Assembly: GCF_009177095.1 (NCBI RefSeq)
Contig: NZ_AP021861.1
Coordinates: forward strand, 5,748,501-5,812,500
Reading direction: 5' to 3'
Source of the DNA: Lacipirellula parvula
GTDB taxonomy: Bacteria; Planctomycetota; Planctomycetia; Pirellulales; Lacipirellulaceae
Length of the DNA: 64,000 nucleotides
Below are positions 1 to 8,278 of the stretch, piece by piece (position 1 is the stretch's first letter; every line of letters begins with the position of its first letter). The notes beneath the pieces were generated by a model. The model worked only from the letters and a program-made list of their open reading frames with translations, did not search any database and was not told where the DNA came from. The position numbers and the translations under genes were made by a program.

Positions 1-681
1 CTCCTCTTTAAGGACGGAGCGATCGTTTACGACTTCCAGAAGTCCCGAGGGGACTTCGTCCAGTTGAGATGGAGGGACACACCCGAGAACCGCCAGAAGC
101 TGGAGGCATTCATCGCCGAACGCGGTCTTGGCCCCTCAGACTTTCGGTTTCCGCGGGAACATCGTGAGGATCGCAGCCTTCGTCAACGAATAGAAGAGGA
201 TGGCTTGACGACTGTTAGCGACAGTACGCCCCGCAACCGCGCCGACGACATTCGGTCCGCCGTCCACGAGTACGAGGCATCCCGGGGGCGCGAGACGTGG
301 AAAGAGAAGACGCTTCGTGAAGCCGACGAAGCCGAGGCGGCGGCAGAAGCCGCGCTGTCAGAAGCGGAACGCTATGCGAAACGAGCTGACCAGATTGAGC
401 ATGCAACGTGGGGCTATCTCCAGCTCGCGTTCTCTGACTGTCCGCAGAGCGAGATGGCCGCTGCACAACGTCGCCTTCAAGTCGCTCGCGAAGGCACCCC
501 GAAAGAATACGCAGCCGCCGATGCCGAGTATCGCGCGAAAGTCAAAGCCAATGCCGAGTTGGCGAAGGCCAATCTTGAGGGGCAGTTAGCTCAGCAAAAG
601 GAAGCCTACGAAAAACAAATTCAGTCAGTCGAGTCGACTGCTTGGGTCGACGCCACACCAACACCCCAACAGGAGCCCTAA
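1..681 (+). CDS. Hypothetical protein, 5'-truncated by window edge (phage-like module)
   Basis: The frame is open from base 1, so the gene begins before the window; the TTG at 64 is internal. The visible 226 residues start with a short beta-type segment, followed by a charged stretch and a long Ala/Glu/Lys/Gln-rich region (from about base 290) predicted to be coiled coil. No family is recognised. The stop overlaps the ATG of the next gene (TAATG), and the next six genes are chained the same way, which is typical of a phage structural operon. Its place upstream of a collagen-like fibre gene suggests a virion or tail accessory role, but that is inference from context only. Confidence 0.7.
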   Translation, partial: LLFKDGAIVYDFQKSRGDFVQLRWRDTPENRQKLEAFIAERGLGPSDFRFPREHREDRSLRQRIEEDGLTTVSDSTPRNRADDIRSAVHEYEASRGRETWKEKTLREADEAEAAAEAALSEAERYAKRADQIEHATWGYLQLAFSDCPQSEMAAAQRRLQVAREGTPKEYAAADAEYRAKVKANAELAKANLEGQLAQQKEAYEKQIQSVESTAWVDATPTPQQEP

Positions 682-887
682 TGCACCCGTTCAAAATTTT
701 CATCGACGGTGACCTCGTCTCTGCCGTCTCTGACACTGCCATCCTCTTTACCCGCATCCCCACGGCCGAGGCAGTCGAGCGACTCAGCAAGCACATCTCG
801 ATTGCTGAGGTCGACGACCTGTTCGCAAACTATGACGGCGGGACCGAATTCCGCCGTATCTACTTCCAGCTTAAGAAAGGCACCTAA
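681..887 (+). CDS. Small hypothetical protein of coupled phage-like operon
   Basis: 68 residues beginning MHPFKIFIDG. I chose the ATG at 681 because it overlaps the upstream stop (TAATG), as at the next junction; the longer reading from 642 would run through the previous gene. No signal peptide or membrane segment is visible. No known domain is recognised. It ends in an overlapping TAATG with the next gene, so its translation is probably coupled on both sides. Confidence 0.65.
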   Translation: MHPFKIFIDGDLVSAVSDTAILFTRIPTAEAVERLSKHISIAEVDDLFANYDGGTEFRRIYFQLKKGT

Positions 888-1099
888 TGTACAACGTCCA
901 CTACGTCAGCCAACACAATCTACCGACCCCCGGCTACACCTGTCAGGTGACTGGCACCGTCTACACCACTCAGGAAGAGGTCGAGGCCGCCCAAAAGCTC
1001 TTATTCGAGTCGCAAGACACCGTCAACGGCGTCTGGACTCCCCGGCTCCAGTTGTCGCTGGTCGATCGTAAGGCTTTATATGAGGCCTCGCAAGAGTGA
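887..1099 (+). CDS. Small hypothetical protein of coupled phage-like operon
   Basis: 70 residues, start ATG at 887 overlapping the previous stop. The protein is soluble and has no recognised domain. Its stop overlaps the GTG start of the next gene (GTGA at 1096-1099). Function unknown; the context is a translationally coupled series next to a collagen-like fibre gene. Confidence 0.65.
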   Translation: MYNVHYVSQHNLPTPGYTCQVTGTVYTTQEEVEAAQKLLFESQDTVNGVWTPRLQLSLVDRKALYEASQE

Positions 1100-1734
1100 T
1101 CCTCACCTACCAATCAGTCGACCAGCTCTGGACCGTCTGCCACTCAGAGCAAATCTTCTGCCACCGGGCGACCAAACCTCAAGCCCTGGCCGCCGTGGTG
1201 GCGGCATTCCCAGAGCTGCCATTGGCCGACATTGAAGCGGCCTTTGAGAATCCTGCCGATCCTCAAACATTCCGAGCCACGCTCCAGGCTGCCACGCAAT
1301 CAACGCTGGCGGCAGTCGAGGATGCGACGGAGCAATTGAGCGAATCGGCTGAGCTGGCTCGTATCAAGGCGCTAGTGACTCTCACCCACGCCGCCGTCAG
1401 CGACATGACGGCGGCAATCGAGCGAGAGAACGACACCCGCGCCGCGGAAACCAAAGTCAACGCCGAGCGGCTCGCCGCCTTCAAGGCGGAGCAAGCAAAA
1501 CAGGCAGCGGCAGCCGAGCAGAAGCGGCTGGCTGTCATTGCTCAGCAACAGCGCAAAGCGGCTGAAGCGGACAAAGCCCGGGACTTGAAAGCAGGTCGAT
1601 TGCGAGATGGGACGGTGGAAGTGACAGAAAATCATTTCACGACAATCGACGGCAACGTGCGGAAGGTCCGGCGAGTGGTGGCTCGCTATGCTGCGGGCGA
1701 GACCCTTCCACCTGGCGTGGAGGCGATGCTGTGA
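1096..1734 (+). CDS. Hypothetical coiled-coil protein of phage-like operon
   Basis: 212 residues from a GTG that overlaps the preceding stop. The first 60 residues look globular. Residues about 60-165 are rich in Ala, Glu, Lys and Gln, as expected for a long alpha-helical coiled coil. The C-terminus (about 170-212) returns to a globular, beta-like composition. The composition resembles the C-terminal half of the first gene in the window. No family recognised. A structural, chaperone or tail-assembly role would fit the operon, but nothing in the sequence proves it. Confidence 0.65.
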   Translation: MILTYQSVDQLWTVCHSEQIFCHRATKPQALAAVVAAFPELPLADIEAAFENPADPQTFRATLQAATQSTLAAVEDATEQLSESAELARIKALVTLTHAAVSDMTAAIERENDTRAAETKVNAERLAAFKAEQAKQAAAAEQKRLAVIAQQQRKAAEADKARDLKAGRLRDGTVEVTENHFTTIDGNVRKVRRVVARYAAGETLPPGVEAML

Positions 1735-2861
1735 AAAGACGTTTTCGGTTCGTCGGCGAATACCGAGACGGCATGCCACTTACCATTGGCGACATTTACA
1801 AGCGCGACGGCGTCGCCTGGATCGTCACCGCGGGTGGGCCCCGGCCCGCTGCCGTCGCGCCAGACCCAAGCGACAGAGGTCCTATTGGGCCGGCTGGAGC
1901 TGATGGCCGAGACGGAGCCCCTGGGCCTGCCGGCATCGACGGCGTTGGCTGGCGGTTCAAGGGAGCTTGGCGGAGCAACGCCGAGTACGTCCCCAACGAC
2001 GTGGTGAGTTTCGAGGGAGAGACCTGGCTGGTGGTGAAGGCCGTCACCAAGTCGAGGCCTGATGCGAGCAGGTCTTTTTCGCTGGTCGCCCGCGCGGGTC
2101 GAGACGGCAAGGACGGGAGCAACTCGCATTCAACGACTCGCATCGTTCGCGAGAACACCTCGTCAAGCGATATCGAATTGGCGTTCTTGGAAGACGTTCA
2201 CGCGGGTCAGCCCGTGTACCTGGAGGAAAACGATTCTTGTGGCGTGACGAACACCCTCAGTCATTGGCGCTCGAAAACGCTAATCGGGTTCGCGGTCAAT
2301 GATACCATCGGCGGCTCGCGAGGCCTTGTACGCACGGCAGGCTTGATCGTCGTACCTCAGACCCTCTCGCCGGGCTGGAACTACTTCCTAAGCGGCCGCG
2401 GCGGACTCTGTACATCGGGCGAAGGTGTCTCCGTCGTCGTCCACGCAGGCGTGGCGGTCCGCAGCGATACGTTGTTGATCCGGCCGGAAGTCTTGCACTA
2501 TACCCGCGATGTGCTTACGGCCAATGGTAGCGGTCCGAAGGGGGCTCCCGTCTACTTAAGTGGTCCCGACTCCGTCGATTTGGCGAGCATGCCAAACGAT
2601 TGGCAAGTGGTCGGTGTCCTCACCGAGGAAGCAAGCGGAACGGCGACCTTCGCCGCGATTGCCGATGTTGTGCAATCTGACTGGTCAGCCGTGCTTGAGG
2701 ATGAGTCGACGACGTTGACACCCAACCAAAGATATTACTTGAGCGAGACGCCTGGACGCATCGCCACAGACAGCGAAGGGCGGAAATTTATTGGCATCGC
2801 GAAGTCAACCACTAAGCTCGCCTTCGGTAGCGAAGGTAACGAAAGGAACATTGTAGGATGA
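1731..2861 (+). CDS. Collagen-like tail-fibre-type protein
   Basis: 376 residues, GTG start overlapping the previous stop. Residues about 45-72 are a run of Gly-X-Y triplets (GPIGPAGADGRDGAPGPAG), a collagen-like trimerisation stretch often found in phage tail fibres. It is followed by a module with the pattern GxW-x-Y-x-x-x-DVVSFEGExW, resembling carbohydrate-binding or fibre-attachment modules. The C-terminal part holds several repeats of a beta-rich unit containing a YYL or PVYL core followed by an IGFA/VGVL/IGIA core, which suggests a repetitive fibre tip. The neighbours are small coupled genes. A surface-exposed adhesin is the main alternative, but it has no signal peptide, which favours a phage or phage-derived particle. 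Confidence 0.7.
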   Translation: MKRRFRFVGEYRDGMPLTIGDIYKRDGVAWIVTAGGPRPAAVAPDPSDRGPIGPAGADGRDGAPGPAGIDGVGWRFKGAWRSNAEYVPNDVVSFEGETWLVVKAVTKSRPDASRSFSLVARAGRDGKDGSNSHSTTRIVRENTSSSDIELAFLEDVHAGQPVYLEENDSCGVTNTLSHWRSKTLIGFAVNDTIGGSRGLVRTAGLIVVPQTLSPGWNYFLSGRGGLCTSGEGVSVVVHAGVAVRSDTLLIRPEVLHYTRDVLTANGSGPKGAPVYLSGPDSVDLASMPNDWQVVGVLTEEASGTATFAAIADVVQSDWSAVLEDESTTLTPNQRYYLSETPGRIATDSEGRKFIGIAKSTTKLAFGSEGNERNIVG

Positions 2862-3040
2862 GCAAAGAACAAGCAGCCGCGGCGCTCGCGGCCAGTGAGG
2901 CACTTTTGGCACAGGGACTCGCTGCATACTGCCGCGCAGTAATTCAGACCCGAGACTATGATTTAATCGAGCGTTTGAAGAAAAGGTTCAAAGACCCTGC
3001 CACGGTCACGAAGATGGAAGACTTGTTGAATGAGTCCTGA
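2858..3040 (+). CDS. Small hypothetical protein of coupled phage-like operon
   Basis: 60 residues starting MSKEQAAAAL, predicted almost wholly helical. The ATG at 2858 overlaps the stop of the fibre gene, and its own end overlaps the next gene by 11 bases. No domain recognised. Probably a small accessory protein of the fibre gene. Confidence 0.6.
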   Translation: MSKEQAAAALAASEALLAQGLAAYCRAVIQTRDYDLIERLKKRFKDPATVTKMEDLLNES

Positions 3041-3377
3041 CCTAGTCGCGCAGGGAGATTTGAGCGAGGAAATCGCCATCCTAAGACGGCTCGTTCTCGC
3101 CAGTGAGGGGAACCCCAGTCTTCAGAGGGCCCTCATTGACACTCTCAGCAAGGTGGCGTTGAACCAAGATCGTAGAAACCTCTTTTACTCGTCTGTAATC
3201 GGCCGAGAGACGGCCTTGGGGTTCGCCGTGGATTGCATTCAGGCACTGACGGAATCGCTCCGCGCGGAAGAGGAGGTCAGCGATGATCTATTCGTTCGGG
3301 TGATGGATCGGGTAGAGGCCTCGCTGAGCGGCTTGAAGTTGGAGAACACGGCGAACGACTTAAAGTTGCTCCAGTAG
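3030..3377 (+). CDS. Hypothetical protein, last gene of phage-like operon
   Basis: 115 residues, ATG at 3030 inside the end of the preceding gene. Predicted all-helical and without membrane segments. No family recognised. It is the last gene before a strong terminator at 3451-3489, so it closes the coupled operon that begins before the window. Confidence 0.6.
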   Translation: MSPDLVAQGDLSEEIAILRRLVLASEGNPSLQRALIDTLSKVALNQDRRNLFYSSVIGRETALGFAVDCIQALTESLRAEEEVSDDLFVRVMDRVEASLSGLKLENTANDLKLLQ

Positions 3378-3450
3378 GGTGTTCAAACCGTCGTAACCAG
3401 ATATGATTAACGGCGGTGACGGGAAATGTATCTTCGCCCCGGAACCCAAC

Positions 3451-3489
3451 GAAAAGGCCGCAGGTAGTCTCACTACCTGCGGCCTTTTC
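3451..3489. terminator. Strong bidirectional intrinsic terminator
   Basis: A perfect 17-bp inverted repeat (3451-3467 and 3473-3489) with a 5-base loop. The stem contains a GC core (GGCCGCAGGTAG) flanked by A-run and T-run ends, so it can stop transcription on both strands. It lies between two convergent operons, which is where a two-way terminator is expected. Confidence 0.9.
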
Positions 3490-3505
3490 TCGTTTAGGAG
3501 TTGGA

Positions 3506-3706
3506 TCAGCGACTGTACGGGTTGAAGCCACCTCCGTAATACACGGCTCTTGGCTGCCGAACGGGTACGACGTAGATGATCACTTTGGGAGCACAGTACG
3601 TCGGCCGGGCTGGCAGCGCGACCTGCCGCATAGGCAATGATCGATGCTGGAGGGGCGCGGCGTTGGCGGTCGAAGACGTGAGTAGTAGGGCGAGGATGCT
3701 TTTCAT
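3506..3706 (-). CDS. Small exported hypothetical protein
   Basis: 66 residues with an N-terminal signal peptide: MKSILALLLTSSTANA, with a probable cleavage after the second Ala of TANA. The mature peptide of about 50 residues is basic and Pro/Tyr-rich, with a VIIYVVPV beta segment and a YYGGG motif near the end. No family recognised. Its ATG overlaps the stop of the upstream minus-strand gene (3703-3706), and it ends just beyond the shared terminator. It is the last of three coupled mini-genes. Confidence 0.6.
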   Translation of the reverse strand: MKSILALLLTSSTANAAPLQHRSLPMRQVALPARPTYCAPKVIIYVVPVRQPRAVYYGGGFNPYSR

Positions 3707-3894
3707 ACAGTAGCTCCAGAAAAGAGAAGAGGCGTAACCTTGCCGGTTTCGTCCATGCTTAGCATGCTGGCCGATCCGTACAGCTCAGCAATCCAGTAGT
3801 AGTAGTAGTAGGTGATGGCGTCGTCCATGTCGCTGAACCAATGGCGGGTAGACCGTTGGCCGGGCGTGCCGACTTCAAATCGAATGGTTCTCAT
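3703..3894 (-). CDS. Small hypothetical protein with tyrosine run
   Basis: 63 residues starting MRTIRFEVG. I chose the ATG at 3894 rather than the longer start at 3909 because it overlaps the stop of the upstream 37-codon gene (TAATG), matching the coupling seen on the other side. The middle carries a run of five tyrosines then Trp (ITYYYYYW), an odd aromatic cluster. No signal peptide or family recognised. Confidence 0.55.
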   Translation of the reverse strand: MRTIRFEVGTPGQRSTRHWFSDMDDAITYYYYYWIAELYGSASMLSMDETGKVTPLLFSGATV

Positions 3895-4007
3895 TACTTC
3901 GCCTCCCAAGTGCTGAACGCACGGTCGAGGGCGAAAAGTCGGAGCTGCTCGCCGTAGGCCTTAATTGAGGCCTCCAGGCTGGCGACTTGGGCGTCGAGGT
4001 CTGTCAT
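3894..4007 (-). CDS. 37-residue micro-protein, first of three coupled genes
   Basis: A short frame reading MTDLDAQVASLEASIKAYG and on to a TAA at 3894-3896. Leu, Val, Leu and Ile recur at heptad-like spacing, so a small coiled coil is likely. Its stop overlaps the ATG of the next gene in TAATG fashion, and that gene overlaps the third. This tight linkage is the main evidence that it is translated. No family recognised. It is a plausible phage-type accessory peptide. Confidence 0.5.
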   Translation of the reverse strand: MTDLDAQVASLEASIKAYGEQLRLFALDRAFSTWEAK

Positions 4008-4459
4008 TCTGCTACCCACTTATTGACGGCAATAAAAAAGGTCATACGAAGTCGAACCAAGTGGCTCGGCGCGTGCGTAGCAGAGTAGTCAGAGGCTAGA
4101 AAAGTCGAGAAACCCGAGAGATTCGGAGGTGACTGATCGACCCCCCTGGTATAGACAGGCGAAAACTGCCGGGTTAGGCTTGCCAGCCTACCCTGGGCGG
4201 ACCGTGGGGCGATTTGGCCATTGCCCCGCTCAGTTCGCCGCAACTGTCGCGCCTGCGGCGACTTACCGCTTGTCGGGCTACTCTCCCCTGCCCCACAAGT
4301 TCCTCCGCTCCTGGAGGATGACGCCGCTTCGCCGTCGATTGCTGGGAAGCGTGACCGAGCCGCGATTTCGTCGCCCTCGTACCGCCCTCCCGCGCCGGCG
4401 GAACCGCGAACGAATTGCCGAGGCCGGCGACGGAACCACCGTCGTCCACGAAGATAAGC
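4008..4459. other. Intergenic region without a supported gene
   Basis: This 450-bp gap separates the phage-like block from the ABC transporter operon. Open frames here (for example minus-strand 4004-4243 and plus-strand 4129-4572) have arginine-rich, non-protein-like composition and no start signals. It should contain the promoter of the downstream operon, but I could not assign its elements with confidence. It may also hold the right edge of the phage-like element; no attachment repeat was found. Confidence 0.5.
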
Positions 4460-5266
4460 ATGGAGTCGAGCCGTCGTATGAGTTCACTGCCGACCGACCG
4501 ACCGCGTGTCGCCGAGTTTGTTCCCGTCGAGCCCACGGGCGAGCCGATGATCGAAGCGATCGGGCTCTCTAAGTACTACGGCAACTTTGCCGCGTCGCGC
4601 GATGTGACATTCTCGATCAACAAGGGGGAAGTCGCCGCCTTCCTCGGCCCGAACGGCGCCGGCAAGAGCACGACGATGAAGCTGCTCACCGGTTACCTCG
4701 CCCCCTCGGCCGGCACCGCGAAGATCGCCGGCTTCAACATGGGAAGCGAGCGGCTGCTCGGCGCCGAACGGCTCGGCTACCTGCCGGAAAACGGCCCCCT
4801 CTACCCCGATATGTCGCCGCGGAGTCTGCTCACCTTCTTTGGCAACGCCCGCGGCATGTCGGGAATGGCGCTTCGCAAGCGGATTGAGGAAGTCATTAGC
4901 CGCTGCCATCTCGAAGCGGTGATCGGCAAACCGATCGGCAAGCTCTCGAAGGGTTATCGCCAACGCGTCGGCATGGCCCAGGCGCTGCTGCACAACCCCG
5001 ACGTGTTGATTCTCGACGAACCGACCGCAGGTCTCGATCCGAATCAAATTCGCGAAGTTCGTAAGTTGATCCGCGAACTTGGCGAAACGAAAACGATTCT
5101 TCTCTCGACCCACATTCTGCAAGAGGTCGAGGCGATGTGTAACCGCGTTCTGTTCATCAACGAAGGGCGCTTGGTGTTCGACGGCACGCCGCAGCAATTG
5201 GCGGCCGATCAGAGCGACTTTGACGAGCGTTTCCACGAGTTGACTCGCGGCGCGCGGCGGACTTAG
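4460..5266 (+). CDS. ABC transporter ATP-binding protein (GldA-like)
   Basis: Cytoplasmic ATPase that would power the membrane protein encoded next. It has a Walker A motif (GPNGAGKST), the ABC signature (LSKGYRQRVGMAQAL), Walker B (VLILDEPTAGLDP) and the switch histidine (STHILQE). The core starts at MIEAIGLSKYYG (ATG 4547); the ATG at 4460 gives a 29-residue extension and either start is possible. At 268 or 239 residues it is short for GldA types, ending soon after the ABC core. The order ATPase, GldF-GldG fusion, DUF4340 is a common set in planctomycetes. In Bacteroidota GldA/F/G are tied to gliding; here the transported substrate is unknown. Confidence 0.9.
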   Translation: MESSRRMSSLPTDRPRVAEFVPVEPTGEPMIEAIGLSKYYGNFAASRDVTFSINKGEVAAFLGPNGAGKSTTMKLLTGYLAPSAGTAKIAGFNMGSERLLGAERLGYLPENGPLYPDMSPRSLLTFFGNARGMSGMALRKRIEEVISRCHLEAVIGKPIGKLSKGYRQRVGMAQALLHNPDVLILDEPTAGLDPNQIREVRKLIRELGETKTILLSTHILQEVEAMCNRVLFINEGRLVFDGTPQQLAADQSDFDERFHELTRGARRT

Positions 5267-5286
5267 CAGGCAATCTCAAAAACATT

Positions 5287-5376
5287 ATCGACAGGAATAC
5301 AGGATTTCGCAGATCGACAGGATGCGTATCTACGAGACGATGATCCTGCCAATCCATTTCATCCTGTTATCCAGTC
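5287..5376. repeat. Imperfect inverted repeat of ACAGGAT / ATCCTGT units
   Basis: The gap between the ATPase and permease genes contains repeated ACAGGAT-like words on the left (5288-5325) and their complements ATCCTG-like on the right (5342-5376). Such dispersed CAGGAT/ATCCTG palindromic intergenic repeats are common in several bacterial phyla. It can fold in RNA and may tune expression within the operon. No coding potential. Confidence 0.5.
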
Positions 5377-5404
5377 CATCATTGGCCCAGGCCGATCAAA
5401 TATC

Positions 5405-8149
5405 ATGAAGTGGAATGTTCTCACCGCGATCTTCAAGCGCGATTTCGTCAGCTACTTTTCTAGCCCGACGGGATACGTGTTTATTTGCGTCTTCGTGGTG
5501 CTCAGCGCGCTGGCGACTTTTTGGCCGCCGGAGTTCTTCGCCAGCAACCTGGCGAACCTTGATCAGCTCAGCCACTGGCTGCCGTTCATCATGCTCGTCT
5601 TCATTCCGGCGATCACGATGAGCGCGTGGGCCGAAGAGCGCCGCCAAGGGACGGACGAGCTACTCCTGACGCTGCCGGCGAGCGACTTCGACGTCGTCCT
5701 CGGCAAGTATCTCGCCGGCGTGGCAATCTTCACTGTCTCGCTGCTCTTCTCAGCCGTGTCGATTTACACGGTGTTTCAGTACGGCCTCGGCGATCCCGAC
5801 GTCGGCTTGTACATCAGCACCTACATTGGCTACTGGTTCATGGGGATCGCGATGATCGCCATCGGCATGGTGGCCTCGTTTCTCACGGCAAACCTCACGG
5901 TCGGCTTCATCCTTGGCATGCTGTTCAACATGCCGCTGGCGCTGTTCGGCGTCGCCAATTGGTTTGTGAAAGACCCCGCCTGGGCGGAGTTGATTCGCCG
6001 CTGGAGCGCCGTCTACCAATTCGGCGACTTCAAGCGCGGCGTCCTCAGCCTCGGCGGCATGGCCTACTTTGTCGCCATCGCCGCGGTGATGGTTTACGTC
6101 AGCATGATTCTCATCGGCCGGCGTCACTGGCAATCGCGCGACGACGGCAAATACATGCTCGCCCACTACCTGACTCGCGCCCTCGCTTTGCTCGCGATCG
6201 CGGTCGGCGTGACGGTCGTCATCCAAGACCGTAACGCGCTGCGGGCCGACGTCAGTTCCGCGAAGCTCAGCACGCTCTCGCCCAACACGCTCAACCTTCT
6301 CTCCGAGTTGAGGGAAAACAAAGAAGTCAAGTCGATCAAAGTCGACGCCTACGTCAGCCCGCACGTCCCGACCGACTACGCGGCGGTCAAGCTCAACCTC
6401 ATCAGCACGCTTGAGGAAATCAAGTCGCTCAGCGCCGGCAAGATTGAAGTCGCGGTCCACGAGATTCCCAATTACGGCCCCGAAGCCGAACTCGCGGAAA
6501 AGAACTTCGGCATTGTCCCGCAAGAGCAGACGATCTCCACCGGCGGGGAGTACAAGAACGAAGAGTTCTTCATGGGCATCGCCGTCACGTCGGGGCTCGA
6601 CAAGGTCGTCACCCCCTTCGTGAACAAGGGCATTCCGATCGAGTACGAATTGATTCGCTCGATCATGACCGTCTCCGAAAAGCAGCGGCCAAAGCTCGGC
6701 GTCATCAACACCGGCGTCCCCATCATGAACCCCGACGGCTCGCTTCGCGGTGATTGGCCGCTGATCACCGAACTGCGCAAGCAATACGAAGTCGTCAGCG
6801 TCGACGCCGCGCAGCCGATTCGCGGCACGTACGACGTGCTGCTGGCGGTTCAGCCCTCGATGCTGAGCCCCGATGCGTTCGATCACTTCGTCGACGCGAT
6901 TCGCGCCGGCATTCCGACGGCCGTCCTGGAAGATCCGTTCCCGTACTTCTATCCGGCGAACATGCCGGGGACGGGCGAAGAGAAACAATCCCAGATGATG
7001 GGGATGTTCGGCGGCGGACAAGCGGAACCGAAGGGCGACATCGACCAACTGTGGCGCCTGCTCGGCATCCGCGTCAATCCGATGGAAGTCATCTGGCAGA
7101 ATTACGAGCCGGAAGCGAGCGTCCGCTCGATGCAAGACCCGCAATTTGTGTTCATCGACGCAGGCAATGGCAACAAGCAGGCGTTCAACCAGAATCTCGA
7201 CGTCTCATCGGGGCTGAATCAATTGCTGCTGCTCTACCCGGGGGCGATCACCCGCGTCGATGACTCGAAACTGAAGTTCGAACAGATCATCGCCTCCGGC
7301 GTCGGCAACTCCGGCACGGCGCCCGCGCGACTGCTACAGCGAGTAGAACAAGGCCAACCGAACGGCGAGAACGTGCCTCGTCAGCAGACGAAGGATGGCT
7401 ATATCCTGGCAGCTCACATTACCGGCCCGCCGCCGGAAGACGATTCCGCGCTCAACGCCCCGGCCAAAGAGGGCGTCGACCTCGCCGATGCTCCGGAGAA
7501 TGCCGAAGCAAGCGTCAAGGCGAAGAAGGCCAACCAGCGCGATATGAACGTCATCGTGGTGACTGACATCGATTGGATCATCCCCAGCTTCTTCACGATT
7601 CGCGACATCGGCGAGGAGAACTTTCTGCCTGCCACGCAAAACGTGCCGTTCATCCTGAACATCATCGACGAACTGGCCGGCATCGACCGCTTCATGGACA
7701 TCCGCAAGCGGGCCCGCGACCACCGCACGCTCGCGAAGATCGACGAAGCGACCGCCGAAAGTCGCAAGCAGGCTGCCGACGACCAAGACGCCTTCTTGAA
7801 AGAGATCACGAAGCAAGAAGAAGAAGCCCGCGCCACGATGATGAAGGCCATCGAAGAAGTTGAGAGTTCGAGCGCCAGCGACCGCGATAAGGCCGTCCTG
7901 CTGGAACAAGTGCGGATGCGCGAACAGCAACGTCTCGACGCCAAGGTTCGCGCTCTCGCTTCGCAGCGTCGCCGCGAGATTAAGCAGATCGACTACGACT
8001 TGGACAACAAGGTTCGCGCCGTTCAGGATCGGTACAAGCTGTACGCGATTCTGATCCCGCCCATTCCGCCGTTGCTACTGGCGCTAGCCGTCTTCTTCCG
8101 CCGCCGCGAATTGGAACGCCAAGGCGTCTCCCGTGAGCGGCTGAAGTAG
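5405..8149 (+). CDS. GldF-GldG fusion: ABC-2 permease plus ABC_transp_aux domain
   Basis: 914 residues. Residues about 1-240 form a six-helix ABC-2-type permease (GldF-like), beginning with an aromatic amphipathic helix and containing the AWAEERRQGTDELLLTLP segment typical of this family. A new transmembrane helix at about 258-276 starts the GldG-like part: a periplasmic ABC_transp_aux (DUF4350-related) domain from about 300 to 760, a charged helical stretch (about 770-880), and a final transmembrane helix (YAILIPPIPPLLLALAVFF). GldF and GldG are separate proteins in Bacteroidota, so the fusion fixes their 1:1 ratio. The ATPase is 138 bp upstream and the DUF4340 gene follows. Substrate unknown. 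Confidence 0.9.
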   Translation: MKWNVLTAIFKRDFVSYFSSPTGYVFICVFVVLSALATFWPPEFFASNLANLDQLSHWLPFIMLVFIPAITMSAWAEERRQGTDELLLTLPASDFDVVLGKYLAGVAIFTVSLLFSAVSIYTVFQYGLGDPDVGLYISTYIGYWFMGIAMIAIGMVASFLTANLTVGFILGMLFNMPLALFGVANWFVKDPAWAELIRRWSAVYQFGDFKRGVLSLGGMAYFVAIAAVMVYVSMILIGRRHWQSRDDGKYMLAHYLTRALALLAIAVGVTVVIQDRNALRADVSSAKLSTLSPNTLNLLSELRENKEVKSIKVDAYVSPHVPTDYAAVKLNLISTLEEIKSLSAGKIEVAVHEIPNYGPEAELAEKNFGIVPQEQTISTGGEYKNEEFFMGIAVTSGLDKVVTPFVNKGIPIEYELIRSIMTVSEKQRPKLGVINTGVPIMNPDGSLRGDWPLITELRKQYEVVSVDAAQPIRGTYDVLLAVQPSMLSPDAFDHFVDAIRAGIPTAVLEDPFPYFYPANMPGTGEEKQSQMMGMFGGGQAEPKGDIDQLWRLLGIRVNPMEVIWQNYEPEASVRSMQDPQFVFIDAGNGNKQAFNQNLDVSSGLNQLLLLYPGAITRVDDSKLKFEQIIASGVGNSGTAPARLLQRVEQGQPNGENVPRQQTKDGYILAAHITGPPPEDDSALNAPAKEGVDLADAPENAEASVKAKKANQRDMNVIVVTDIDWIIPSFFTIRDIGEENFLPATQNVPFILNIIDELAGIDRFMDIRKRARDHRTLAKIDEATAESRKQAADDQDAFLKEITKQEEEARATMMKAIEEVESSSASDRDKAVLLEQVRMREQQRLDAKVRALASQRRREIKQIDYDLDNKVRAVQDRYKLYAILIPPIPPLLLALAVFFRRRELERQGVSRERLK

Positions 8150-8153
8150 AGGT

Positions 8154-8246
8154 AGTTGCGAGTTACGAGTTGCGGGTAGCGAGTTGGAAGACCGCTGCTC
8201 CGCTTGCCTCGTAACTCGCTGCTCGCGACTCGCAACTCGCAACTCA
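8154..8246. repeat. Inverted repeat built from CGAGTTGC / GCAACTCG units
   Basis: The left arm (8154-8185) is made of repeats of an AGTTGCGAGTT-type word and the right arm (8209-8246) of the complementary CTCGCAACTC-type word, around a central CCGCTGCTCC stretch. The arms are imperfect but clearly complementary. It sits in the 129-bp gap between the GldFG gene and the DUF4340 gene and would form a long RNA hairpin inside the operon message. Confidence 0.6.
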
Positions 8247-8278
8247 AATCTCGCATTCATCGACTCTCGGAGTCTTTC

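Noticed and set aside
4129-4572. Plus-strand frame upstream of the ABC ATPase
   Set aside because: Arg/Pro-rich composition, overlaps the ATPase start, no recognisable motif.
5750-7144. Open frame of 464 codons on the minus strand
   Set aside because: Antisense shadow of the GldF-GldG fusion gene in high-GC DNA.
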